5,662 nt of DNA from Lachnospiraceae bacterium UBA7160 (GCA_002491565.1 DKWE01000081.1:680-6341); one strand, 5' to 3'; numbered from the stretch's first letter, positions 1 to 5,448 are shown. Numbers and translations are program-made. The notes: generated from the sequence alone by a model not told the origin.

Positions 1-377
1 CCGCCGTCCCCGGCGTTGATGACCGGGATAGAGGAGTGAAGGGATGCAACGAGCGGGGCGCCCTCCTTGGGGTGGCGCATCGCGCAAATGTCTGCATAGC
101 AGGAAACGATGCGGATCGTATCAGAAACGCTTTCCCCTTTTGCAGCGGAGCTGGAATCAGCCGAAGAAAAACCAAGTACACTCCCGCCGAGATTCAGCAT
201 TGCTGCTTCGAAACTGAGGCGGGTGCGGGTACTTGGTTCATAAAACAGGGTAGCGATTTTTTTCCCTTCGCAGGCATGTGCGTACTTTGCGGGGTGGGAC
301 TGAATGTCCGACGCGAGATCAAGAAGCTGATCAAGCTCTTCCACAGAAAAATCCAATGGACTCATCAAATGTCTCAT
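1..377 (-). CDS. pyrB: Aspartate carbamoyltransferase catalytic subunit, N-terminal part (cut by window edge)
   Basis: This enzyme condenses carbamoyl phosphate with L-aspartate to give carbamoyl aspartate, the committed step of de novo pyrimidine synthesis in the cytoplasm. Only the first 125 codons plus two bases are present; the family is about 310 residues, so the aspartate-binding domain lies beyond the window. The visible part is the carbamoyl phosphate domain. FYEPSTRTRLSFE at residues 45-57 carries the S-T-R-T-R phosphate-binding loop. GFSSADSSSAAKGES at 69-83 carries the mobile loop, with K80 matching the E. coli K84 position. MRHP at 100-103 has R101 matching E. coli R105, and INAGDG at 120-125 is the usual run-in to the next active-site motif. 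The start is the ATG at 377-375, preceded by a near-perfect AAAGGAGG site; a second in-frame ATG four codons later is less well placed. It is divergent from the PH-domain gene. The identification is certain at family level. Whether a regulatory pyrI follows cannot be seen. Confidence 0.97.
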   Translation of the reverse strand, partial: MRHLMSPLDFSVEELDQLLDLASDIQSHPAKYAHACEGKKIATLFYEPSTRTRLSFEAAMLNLGGSVLGFSSADSSSAAKGESVSDTIRIVSCYADICAMRHPKEGAPLVASLHSSIPVINAGDG

Positions 378-382
378 AGTAT

Positions 383-390
383 CCTCCTTT
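383..390 (-). promoter_or_regulatory. Ribosome binding site of pyrB
   Basis: On the minus strand the sequence AAAGGAGG lies five bases before the ATG at 377. It is almost fully complementary to the 16S rRNA tail and fixes the pyrB start. Together with the protein match it shows that pyrB begins here rather than at the ATG four codons inside. Confidence 0.85.
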
Positions 391-416
391 AGCATGAATC
401 ATTATGCATTCTCCTA

Positions 417-445
417 ATCTTATCCTATCCTCGGCAGAAATTCAA
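417..445 (-). promoter_or_regulatory. Candidate sigma-A promoter for pyrB
   Basis: Read on the minus strand, TTGAAT at 445-440 and TAAGAT at 422-417 are separated by 17 bp. Each matches four of six consensus bases, in an AT-rich tract. Transcription would start near 410 and leave a leader of only about 33 nt. That is too short for the usual PyrR-type attenuator, unless a more distant promoter also exists. A CATAAT box closer to the gene has no matching -35 element. This is a prediction by pattern only. Confidence 0.4.
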
Positions 446-474
446 GAAGAAAATTTGAAAAGTGTAAAAATGAA

Positions 475-503
475 TTGAATCCTTGGAAGATATTCGCTAT
501 AAT
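475..503 (+). promoter_or_regulatory. Sigma-A promoter for the PH-domain gene
   Basis: TTGAAT at 475-480, a 17-bp spacer, and a perfect TATAAT at 498-503. Transcription would begin near 510 and give a leader of about 120 nt before the start codon at 630. The promoter is back to back with the candidate pyrB promoter; the two -35 boxes are about 30 bp apart with an A-rich stretch (446-474) between them. Confidence 0.7.
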
Positions 504-570
504 GGTCAAAGGCAACGGTCCGCTGCCAGGATTCAGAGATTCTGATGAGCCGGTCGGGACATAAAACCAG

Positions 571-613
571 GGAACAGCTGACACTCTGGCGCTGGCTCTG
601 CAGCAGCGGTTCC
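571..613 (+). promoter_or_regulatory. Predicted leader hairpin before the PH-domain gene
   Basis: GGAACAGCTG at 571-580 can pair with CAGCGGTTCC at 604-613, giving five plus four base pairs around a single A-G mismatch and closing a 23-nt loop. The stem ends five bases before the GGGAGG ribosome binding site at 619-624. It is not followed by a T tract, so it is not an intrinsic terminator. Its position would let it influence ribosome access or mRNA stability, but no known riboswitch or protein site is recognised. Confidence 0.3.
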
Positions 614-629
614 TGCAAGGGAGGAAACT

Positions 630-1019
630 ATGACATATAAAGAAAAAAAGAGATGGGCTTTTTTGGGTCTGCCGTGGACGTTCACGGAGTATACTGTCAC
701 AGATGAGATTATTACTGTGAAGTCCGGTTTTCTGAACCGGGTAGAGAATGACTGCTACCTGTACAAAGTAGTCGACGTGCGGCTGGAGAGCAGTCTGATG
801 GAGCGAATCTTCGGGCTTGGGACGGTGCACTGCTTCAGCGGGGACGTGACGAATCCAGACCTGAGGCTGCAGCATATCCGGAATGCGAGAACGATCAAGG
901 ACTACATTCTCCGGCAGTCGGAAGAAGAGCGTCTGCGGCGCAAGACACTGAATACGCAGAGTCTGGATGGTTCTCCTGCGATGGAGGCGATGGGCCAGAT
1001 GGACAGCTGTGACCTGTAG
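630..1019 (+). CDS. Small soluble bacterial PH-domain protein
   Basis: A 129-residue protein resembling the bacterial pleckstrin-homology (bPH2/DUF304, YdbS-like) family. The central part, about residues 18-90, shows the family pattern: an EYTVTDEIITVKSGFLNR strand pair, then the YLYKVVDVRLESSLMERIFGLGTVHCF segment in which a V-D-V-R-L-type strand leads to a helix and a G-x-G-T-V strand, then a polar turn and a terminal helix (HIRNARTIKDYILRQ). Many relatives carry two N-terminal membrane helices, but none is present here, so this is the short cytoplasmic form. The C-terminal 35 or so residues are polar and probably flexible. The start at 630 follows GGGAGG with a five-base gap. It has its own promoter (475-503) and about 390 nt separate it from prfC, so it appears monocistronic. 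The biochemical role of such proteins is unknown. The domain call is by pattern recognition and could be confirmed by a profile or structure search. Confidence 0.8.
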   Translation: MTYKEKKRWAFLGLPWTFTEYTVTDEIITVKSGFLNRVENDCYLYKVVDVRLESSLMERIFGLGTVHCFSGDVTNPDLRLQHIRNARTIKDYILRQSEEERLRRKTLNTQSLDGSPAMEAMGQMDSCDL

Positions 1020-1217
1020 ACCAGGACCATCATGCCAATTCGTCAGCCAGCATCATCCAGCTCAGAGTGCGCTGAGGAAGGACCTACAGGGGACAAGGTA
1101 TCGGATGCGTTCGGATGCTGTTAGCGGAAGGATATTGGGGTAATTCGCGCAGGAATGAAGCGCATGACCTTTCAACGCTTGTATCATACTATACAGAAAT
1201 ATAAAGTTGAAACTCAG
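1020..1217. other. Intergenic stretch without a credible gene
   Basis: No reading frame with a ribosome binding site or recognisable protein is seen on either strand. The longest candidate, an ATG at 1032 giving 30 codons, lacks a Shine-Dalgarno sequence. Small structures are present: CTCAG/CTGAG around a six-base loop near 1060-1077, and an 8-bp direct repeat TCGGATGC at 1101 and 1111. There is no T tract that would make a terminator for the preceding gene. An AT-rich patch from about 1182 to 1210 may hold the prfC promoter. The best fit is ATGACC at 1164-1169, a 17-bp spacer and TACTAT at 1187-1192, with four of six matches each, so it is weak. Confidence 0.45.
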
Positions 1218-1297
1218 AAGATTTTTGGTTACTGTTCACGCATCGCGAAGCGTGTCATTGTTCGCGGCCGGAAAGACCGTGAACAGTAAGATTTTTG
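1218..1297. mobile_element. MITE-like palindromic element with flanking direct repeats
   Basis: A perfect 12-bp inverted repeat, TTACTGTTCACG at 1229-1240 and CGTGAACAGTAA at 1278-1289, encloses a 37-bp GC-rich core. Immediately outside lies an exact 10-bp direct repeat, AAGATTTTTG, at 1218-1227 and 1288-1297; it overlaps the inverted repeat by two bases on the right. This is the layout expected of a small non-autonomous insertion with a target-site duplication of about 7-10 bp, leaving an element of about 60 bp. It encodes no protein. The core holds a second hairpin, CACGC at 1237-1241 with GCGTG at 1250-1254, that competes with the outer stem. It lies in the leader of prfC. An alternative reading is a dispersed REP-like unit or a regulatory hairpin with chance flanking repeats; copy number in the genome would decide. 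Confidence 0.55.
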
Positions 1298-1408
1298 TAT
1301 GAGGAATCGTCGGTCCTGTCTGGCCAGAATGATCCGCAGGCGGTTTTGCTGGCTTTCATGGAGACGGGCCTTTCCTTGGAAATTTCAGATAGAAAGCAGG
1401 AAGAAAAA
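1298..1408 (+). other. prfC leader segment, open frame but probably untranslated
   Basis: The frame of prfC stays open back through this segment to a TGA at 1280-1282, so automatic callers may extend the gene to a TTG at 1295. The 37 residues so encoded have no likeness to the release factor 3 N-terminus, and neither the TTG at 1295 nor the ATG at 1358 has a ribosome binding site. A perfect 10-bp palindrome, TCTGGCCAGA, lies at 1319-1328; its meaning is unknown. Confidence 0.5.
1398..1403 (+). promoter_or_regulatory. Ribosome binding site that sets the prfC start
   Basis: AGGAAG ends five bases before the GTG at 1409. It is the only purine-rich site at a proper distance from any in-frame start near the family's expected N-terminus, so it supports GTG as the start codon. 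Confidence 0.65.
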
Positions 1409-3001
1409 GTGGGGAATCAGTTACGAGAGGAAATTGAGAAGCGGCGGACCTTCGCGATTATTTCGCATCCGGACGCGGGAAAGACGACACTGACGGAGAA
1501 GTTTTTGCTCTACGGAGGAGCAATCAACCTCGCCGGATCCGTAAAGGGAAAGGCGACTGCGCGCCACGCAGTGTCAGACTGGATGGAAATCGAGAAGGAA
1601 CGTGGTATCTCTGTCACATCCTCTGTTTTGCAGTTTAATTATGGCGGATATTGCATCAATATTCTGGATACGCCAGGGCATCAGGATTTCTCCGAGGATA
1701 CGTACCGCACACTGATGGCAGCGGATTCAGCGGTGATGGTGATCGATGCGTCCAAGGGCGTGGAAGCGCAGACGCGCAAGCTTTTTAAAGTCTGTGTGAT
1801 GCGCCATATTCCAATCTTTACATTTATCAATAAGCTGGACCGCGATGCGAATGATACATTTGAGCTGCTGGATGACATCGAGAAGGAGCTTGGCATTGCA
1901 ACCTGTCCGATTAACTGGCCGATCGGCTCTGGTAAAAATTTCAAGGGTGTCTACAATCGCGGGACAGGGCTGGTGACGACCTATACCGACACGATGAAGG
2001 GTACAAAGATGGGAGTCGCGACCGAGATTGATGTACACGCGCCGGAACTGGAAGCGTTTATTGGAAAGGAAAATAAAGAGAAGCTGCTGGATGAGATCGA
2101 GCTGCTGGATGGCGCTTCTGCGGAATTTGACCAGGAGCTCGTCAGCAAGGGAGAACTCTCCCCGGTCTTTTTCGGGTCGGCTCTGACCAATTTTGGCGTG
2201 GAGATTTTCCTGAAGCATTTCCTTGCGATGACGATGCCGCCGCTTCCGCGCACGGCAGACTGCGGAGTCATCGATCCGGTAGAGACGGATTTTTCTGCAT
2301 TCGTATTTAAAATCCAGGCAAATATGAATAAGGCGCACCGCGACCGGATCGCGTTCATGCGGATCTGTTCCGGCCGGTTTGATGCAGGGATGGAGGTTTA
2401 CCATGTCCAGGGAGAACGGAAGCAGCGGCTTTCCCAGCCGCAGCAGATGATGGCTTCGGAACGCCAGGTCATCCAGGAAGCGTATGCAGGTGATATCATC
2501 GGCGTATTCGATCCCGGCATTTTCTCCATCGGAGACACGATCTGCATGCCGGGGAAGAAGTTTCAGTATGAGGGCATTCCGACCTTTGCGCCGGAGCATT
2601 TTGCGCGCGTGCGTCAGCTTGACACGATGAAGCGGAAGCAGTTTATCAAGGGGATCAGCGAGATCGCGCAGGAAGGTGCAATCCAGATTTTTCAGGAGTA
2701 CAATACCGGTATGGAGGAAATCATCGTAGGAGTGGTCGGTGTCCTGCAGTTTGACGTGTTGAAATACCGCCTGGAAAATGAGTACAAGGTGGATATCCGC
2801 CTGGAGGAGCTCCCTTACGAGTATATCCGCTGGATCGAAAACGAGGAGATTGATCTGAACAAGCTGGTTGGCACCTCCGATATGAAGAAAATCAAGGATC
2901 TGAAAGGCCGTCCGCTGTTACTCTTTATCAACAGCTGGTCGGTCGGCATGGTGCTCGACCGCAATAAAGGGCTGGTATTGTCGGAATTTGGAAAAAATTA
3001 G
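1409..3001 (+). CDS. prfC: Peptide chain release factor 3 (RF3), translational GTPase
   Basis: RF3 is a ribosome-bound GTPase that speeds dissociation of RF1 and RF2 after peptide release. From GTG 1409 the protein has 530 residues, close to the 529 of the E. coli protein; counting from TTG 1295 would add 38 residues with no family counterpart. The GTPase domain shows all signatures: the P-loop SHPDAGKTT at about 19-27, the switch I region ERGISVTSS at 64-72 with T70, DTPGHQDF at 87-94, NKLD at 141-144 and the SAL motif at 257-259. The long match KGKATARHAVSDWMEIEKER at 46-65 is specific to RF3 and separates it from EF-G. A domain II beta-barrel follows at about 290-375 (FSAFVFKIQANMNKAHRDR), then the RF3 C-terminal domain from about 389 (PTFAPEHFARVRQLDTMKRKQF). 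All key residues are intact. No terminator is seen after the stop; the next promoter begins only 15 bp downstream. Confidence 0.97.
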   Translation: MGNQLREEIEKRRTFAIISHPDAGKTTLTEKFLLYGGAINLAGSVKGKATARHAVSDWMEIEKERGISVTSSVLQFNYGGYCINILDTPGHQDFSEDTYRTLMAADSAVMVIDASKGVEAQTRKLFKVCVMRHIPIFTFINKLDRDANDTFELLDDIEKELGIATCPINWPIGSGKNFKGVYNRGTGLVTTYTDTMKGTKMGVATEIDVHAPELEAFIGKENKEKLLDEIELLDGASAEFDQELVSKGELSPVFFGSALTNFGVEIFLKHFLAMTMPPLPRTADCGVIDPVETDFSAFVFKIQANMNKAHRDRIAFMRICSGRFDAGMEVYHVQGERKQRLSQPQQMMASERQVIQEAYAGDIIGVFDPGIFSIGDTICMPGKKFQYEGIPTFAPEHFARVRQLDTMKRKQFIKGISEIAQEGAIQIFQEYNTGMEEIIVGVVGVLQFDVLKYRLENEYKVDIRLEELPYEYIRWIENEEIDLNKLVGTSDMKKIKDLKGRPLLLFINSWSVGMVLDRNKGLVLSEFGKN

Positions 3002-3016
3002 GAGCGGAAAAAGAGT

Positions 3017-3045
3017 TTGCAAATGCTTTGTGTTCTTGTTATAAT
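3017..3045 (+). promoter_or_regulatory. Extended -10 sigma-A promoter for the Asp23/Gls24 gene
   Basis: TTGCAA at 3017-3022, a 17-bp spacer and a perfect TATAAT at 3040-3045, with TG at 3037-3038 forming an extended -10 element. It begins just after the prfC stop and would start transcription near 3052, about 50 nt before the ATG at 3103. It is among the strongest-looking promoters in the window. Confidence 0.75.
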
Positions 3046-3102
3046 GAGACAGGTTAGCTGTCGGTATTGTCATGCGCACAGGGCAGAGATGGAGGTTATT
3101 CT

Positions 3103-3486
3103 ATGGAAAATGCAGAAGTTCACACACATAAAATAGAGACAGAAGAGAAGTTTGGCGAGGTCCGCATTGCAGATGAGGTAGTGGCAATCATTGCCGGCCT
3201 GGCGGCCTCTGAAGTGGAGGGGGTAGCCTCCATGGCAGGAAATGTGACACGGGACCTGATTGAGAAGCTCGGAATGAAGAGCCTTTCAAAGGGTGTGAAA
3301 ATCACGATGGACGAGGAGACGGTTCGCGTCGCTCTGGCGATTAATATTCGCTATGGATACAATGTCCCGACGACCTGTACGCAGATTCAGGACAAGGTAA
3401 AGACGGCCATCGAGACGATGACGGGCCTTACCGTTGCGGAAGTGAATGTCAAGATCGTCAATGTGACGATGGAAAAGGAAAAGTAA
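3103..3486 (+). CDS. yqhY: Asp23/Gls24 family envelope-stress-type protein, YqhY-like
   Basis: A 127-residue cytoplasmic protein of the Asp23/Gls24 (DUF322) family. The whole length after the first dozen polar residues is the family domain: IADEVVAIIAGLAASEVEGVASMAGN at about 23-48, a short helix, VKITMDEETVRVALAINIRYGYNVP at about 67-91, then TQIQDKVKTAIETMTGLTVAEVNVKIVNV, which is the typical helix and closing strand. There is no signal peptide or membrane segment. The start at 3103 follows GGAGG at 3091-3095 with a seven-base gap; an in-frame upstream TTG at 3067 lacks a site. In Bacillus subtilis yqhY lies between accBC and nusB and affects acetyl-CoA carboxylase control. Position directly before nusB here supports the same orthologue, though accBC is absent on the left, so that role is inference. 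It has its own promoter and terminator and is probably transcribed alone as well as, or instead of, with nusB. Confidence 0.88.
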   Translation: MENAEVHTHKIETEEKFGEVRIADEVVAIIAGLAASEVEGVASMAGNVTRDLIEKLGMKSLSKGVKITMDEETVRVALAINIRYGYNVPTTCTQIQDKVKTAIETMTGLTVAEVNVKIVNVTMEKEK

Positions 3487-3492
3487 GACGGA

Positions 3493-3552
3493 GAGGCTGC
3501 CAGGAGGCATCAATACGGCCGGACCGGTTGTGCATGCCAGGCAGCTTCTTTT
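3493..3552 (+). terminator. Structured intrinsic terminator after the Asp23/Gls24 gene
   Basis: GAGGCTGCC at 3493-3501 pairs with GGCAGCTTC at 3540-3548 (nine pairs, one G-U), and a second stem inside, GGCAT at 3506-3510 with ATGCC at 3534-3538, extends the arm. A T-rich tail, TTCTTTT at 3546-3552, partly overlaps the stem. It begins seven bases after the yqhY-like stop codon. The tail is interrupted by a C, so termination may be partial and allow some readthrough into nusB. Confidence 0.65.
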
Positions 3553-3686
3553 CATCAGGATGAAATCTGTTTCGCAGGCATTTTGCTGATGCGATGAGAT
3601 ACCAGCGTTTCTGGCCGGATGCGGAGGACGCAGTTTGCGCCAGGGCATTTTGGGTAAGAGAAAACCAACAGGGAAGGTAGCGGAGA
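3553..3686 (+). promoter_or_regulatory. nusB leader with a branched hairpin
   Basis: No gene is seen between the terminator and nusB. CTGGC at 3611-3615 can pair with GCCAG at 3639-3643, with an inner hairpin TGCG (3620-3623) and CGCA (3629-3632); a short TTTT follows at 3648-3651. This could be a second weak terminator or an attenuator. I could not identify a convincing promoter for nusB in this stretch, so the operon may depend on readthrough or on a promoter of poor consensus. An ATG at 3560 opens only nine codons without a ribosome site and is not called. Confidence 0.3.
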
Positions 3687-4127
3687 ATGAAACGAAGTGA
3701 GATAAGAGAGCATGTGTTCCGGCTGACGTTTGCAGGAAGCTTCCATACGCCGGACGAGCTGCCGGGGCAGCTGGAAGCCTATTTCTGGGAGCCTCCGAAG
3801 GAAGCAGGACAAAAACCAGACCGGGAGGAAGGCGAGCTGCCACAGGCATCTGAGACGGAAAAGCAGTACATTCAGCAGAAAGCGGAGAAGATCTGCGCGC
3901 TGGCGGAGGAGCTGGACGGCAGGATCAACGCAGTTGCGAAAGGCTGGAAGACAGACCGTATGGGAAAGGCGGAGCTTGCGATCCTGCGCCTTGCGGTCTA
4001 CGAAATGAAATATGATGAGGATATTCCGGAGAAGGTAGCGATCAACGAGGCGGTCGAGCTTGCCAAGAGGTATGGCGGGACGGACTCGCCGGCGTTTGTG
4101 AACGGAATACTTGCAAAGATCGTTTGA
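3687..4127 (+). CDS. nusB: Transcription antitermination factor NusB
   Basis: NusB binds boxA RNA together with NusE (ribosomal protein S10) and supports antitermination of rRNA operons. The protein has 146 residues. The N-terminal helix (KRSEIREHVFRLTFAGSF) is the divergent clostridial version of the arginine-rich boxA-binding helix. The C-terminal half is highly typical: INAVAKGWKTDRMGKAELAILRLAVYEM at about 80-107, then EKVAINEAVELAKRYG and the ending FVNGILAKIV. Between about residues 36 and 57 lies an acidic, proline-containing loop (EPPKEAG...EEGELPQASE) that makes the first half a little longer than in compact NusB proteins; this loop is variable in the family. The start at 3687 is preceded by GGAAGG about nine bases upstream and by GGAG very close to the ATG, so initiation may be moderate. 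xseA follows after 46 nt on the same strand. There is no folD between them, unlike B. subtilis. Confidence 0.93.
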   Translation: MKRSEIREHVFRLTFAGSFHTPDELPGQLEAYFWEPPKEAGQKPDREEGELPQASETEKQYIQQKAEKICALAEELDGRINAVAKGWKTDRMGKAELAILRLAVYEMKYDEDIPEKVAINEAVELAKRYGGTDSPAFVNGILAKIV

Positions 4128-4164
4128 ATTTGGAACGCGCCGGTACTGCTGGGAGCAAACACAT

Positions 4165-4169
4165 GGAGG
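4165..4169 (+). promoter_or_regulatory. Ribosome binding site that sets the xseA start
   Basis: GGAGG lies four bases before the ATG at 4174, slightly closer than ideal. It supports this start over an upstream in-frame TTG at 4111, which would overlap the end of nusB and add 21 residues without family likeness. Confidence 0.7.
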
Positions 4170-4173
4170 AAAG

Positions 4174-5433
4174 ATGCAGAAGGTTTATTCAGTCGGTCAG
4201 ATCAATCAGTATATCAGCCAGGTGCTCCGGCAGGATTTTATTCTTGGCAGCGTCAGTATACGGGGAGAGGTATCGAATGTCACGTACCATACCTCCGGAC
4301 ATGTCTATTTTTCCCTCAAGGATGAGGCGGGAAGAATTGCCTGTGTCCTGTTTGCGAGTGCCCGGAGCGGGCTGAAGTTCCGCCTGCGGGAGGGGCAGCA
4401 GGTGATTGCCAGCGGCCATGTGGATATTTTTGCGAGAGACGGGAAATATCAGCTCTATGTGAAAAGCGTCCGGCAGGAGGGGGCAGGCGCGCTGTATGAG
4501 CGCTATCTTGCCCTCAAGGAAGAACTGGAAGAGATGGGGATGTTTGCTCCGGAGTACAAGAAGCCGATTCCTGCGTTTGCGCACAGCCTGGGGATCGTCA
4601 CTGCACCGACCGGGGCAGCGGTCCATGACATCATTCAGATTTCCACCAGGCGCAATCCGGGTATCCGGATCATTCTGTACCCGGCGAAAGTTCAGGGAGA
4701 GGGGGCTGCTAAGAGCGTGGCGGCCGGAATTGTGGCGCTGGATGCGCTGGGGTTGGATGTGCTGATCGTCGGGCGCGGAGGCGGGTCAATCGAAGAGCTG
4801 TGGGCATTTAATGAGGAAATCGTGGCGCGCGCCCTGTTTGAATGCAATACGCCGGTGATTTCGGCGGTCGGGCATGAGACGGATACGACCATTGCAGACT
4901 TCGCGGCAGATCTGCGCGCACCGACTCCCTCCGCGGCAGCGGAGCTTGCCGTATGTGATGTGCGGGCGCTGCTGTCCCAGCTTATGCTAAGCCGAAGCCG
5001 GATGGAGCGCCGGATGCGCAGGCAGATAGAAGAAGAGCGGAACCGGGTGGCACAGCTGCAGCTTGCGCGGCTGATGGAGCGAATGCTGGAGGAGAAGCGC
5101 AGCCGTCTGGAGCGTTACCGTCTTCAGCTCAGGTATGCGAGTCCGCGGCAGCGGCTTCTGGAGCAGCGGCAGTATTTGTCGAGGCTGGAGGATGCACTGC
5201 GCCGTGCGATGGGCGAGCAGCTCCGTGAACGCAGACACCGCATGGAGCTTGCAGGGGAGAAGCTGAAACGGCTTTCCCCCAGGGAGAAGCTGTCCGGCGG
5301 CTATGGCTATGTAGTAGGTCCGGACGGGAGACGCATGGTATCTGTGGGACAGGCGGCACCTGGAGACACCCTGCAGATCTACCTGGCGGACGGGCGCCTG
5401 GAGGCGACGGTTTCAGAGATCAAAGCGTGGTAA
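4174..5433 (+). CDS. xseA: Exodeoxyribonuclease VII large subunit
   Basis: XseA is the catalytic subunit of exonuclease VII, which with several small XseB subunits degrades single-stranded DNA from both ends to short oligonucleotides. From ATG 4174 it has 419 residues, slightly shorter than the roughly 450 of E. coli and Bacillus proteins. An N-terminal OB-fold occupies about 1-100 (YSVGQINQYISQVL..., then GEVSNVTYHTSGHVYFSLKD and VIASGHVDIFARDGKYQLYV). The catalytic domain follows: TAPTGAAVHDIIQISTRRNP at 143-162, VGRGGGSIEELWAFNEE at 199-215, and SAVGHETDTTIADFAADLRAPTPSAAAELA from 230. D152, R201, H234 and D237 match in spacing the residues reported as essential in E. coli (D155, R205, H238, D241). 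Residues of about 260-370 form a long arginine- and glutamate-rich coiled coil, expected to carry the XseB binding region, and the C-terminus ends in the family segment LSPREKLSGGYGYV. It lies 46 nt after nusB and 15 nt before xseB. Confidence 0.97.
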   Translation: MQKVYSVGQINQYISQVLRQDFILGSVSIRGEVSNVTYHTSGHVYFSLKDEAGRIACVLFASARSGLKFRLREGQQVIASGHVDIFARDGKYQLYVKSVRQEGAGALYERYLALKEELEEMGMFAPEYKKPIPAFAHSLGIVTAPTGAAVHDIIQISTRRNPGIRIILYPAKVQGEGAAKSVAAGIVALDALGLDVLIVGRGGGSIEELWAFNEEIVARALFECNTPVISAVGHETDTTIADFAADLRAPTPSAAAELAVCDVRALLSQLMLSRSRMERRMRRQIEEERNRVAQLQLARLMERMLEEKRSRLERYRLQLRYASPRQRLLEQRQYLSRLEDALRRAMGEQLRERRHRMELAGEKLKRLSPREKLSGGYGYVVGPDGRRMVSVGQAAPGDTLQIYLADGRLEATVSEIKAW

Positions 5434-5448
5434 AAGGAGGCAGAGTGT

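Noticed and set aside
36..392. Plus-strand reading frame of 118 codons
   Set aside because: It is antisense to the clear pyrB coding region, has no family likeness, and is a shadow frame.
420..875. Minus-strand frame of 151 codons
   Set aside because: It lies over the divergent promoter region and antisense to the PH-domain gene, and its protein has no recognisable domain.
1060..1077. CTCAG/CTGAG hairpin as a terminator for the PH-domain gene
   Set aside because: The stem has only five pairs and no T tract follows.
1032..1124. Possible 30-codon small protein
   Set aside because: There is no ribosome binding site and the composition (serine-rich, low complexity) gives no sign of selection.
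1218..1297. CRISPR or toxin-antitoxin content
   Set aside because: There is a single inverted repeat with one pair of direct repeats, no regular repeat-spacer series and no coding capacity.
1319..1328. Perfect 10-bp palindrome TCTGGCCAGA as an operator
   Set aside because: It is short, single-copy in the window and not positioned at a promoter; palindromes of this size occur by chance.
1727..2599. Long minus-strand frame of 290 codons inside prfC
   Set aside because: It is antisense to an intact, highly conserved gene; its histidine- and arginine-rich composition is typical of a mirror of GC-rich codons.
3560..3589. Possible nine-codon leader peptide before nusB
   Set aside because: It lacks a Shine-Dalgarno sequence and any run of regulatory codons.
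3286..3849. Minus-strand frame of 187 codons spanning the yqhY-nusB gap
   Set aside because: It runs antisense through two real genes and a terminator and shows no family likeness.
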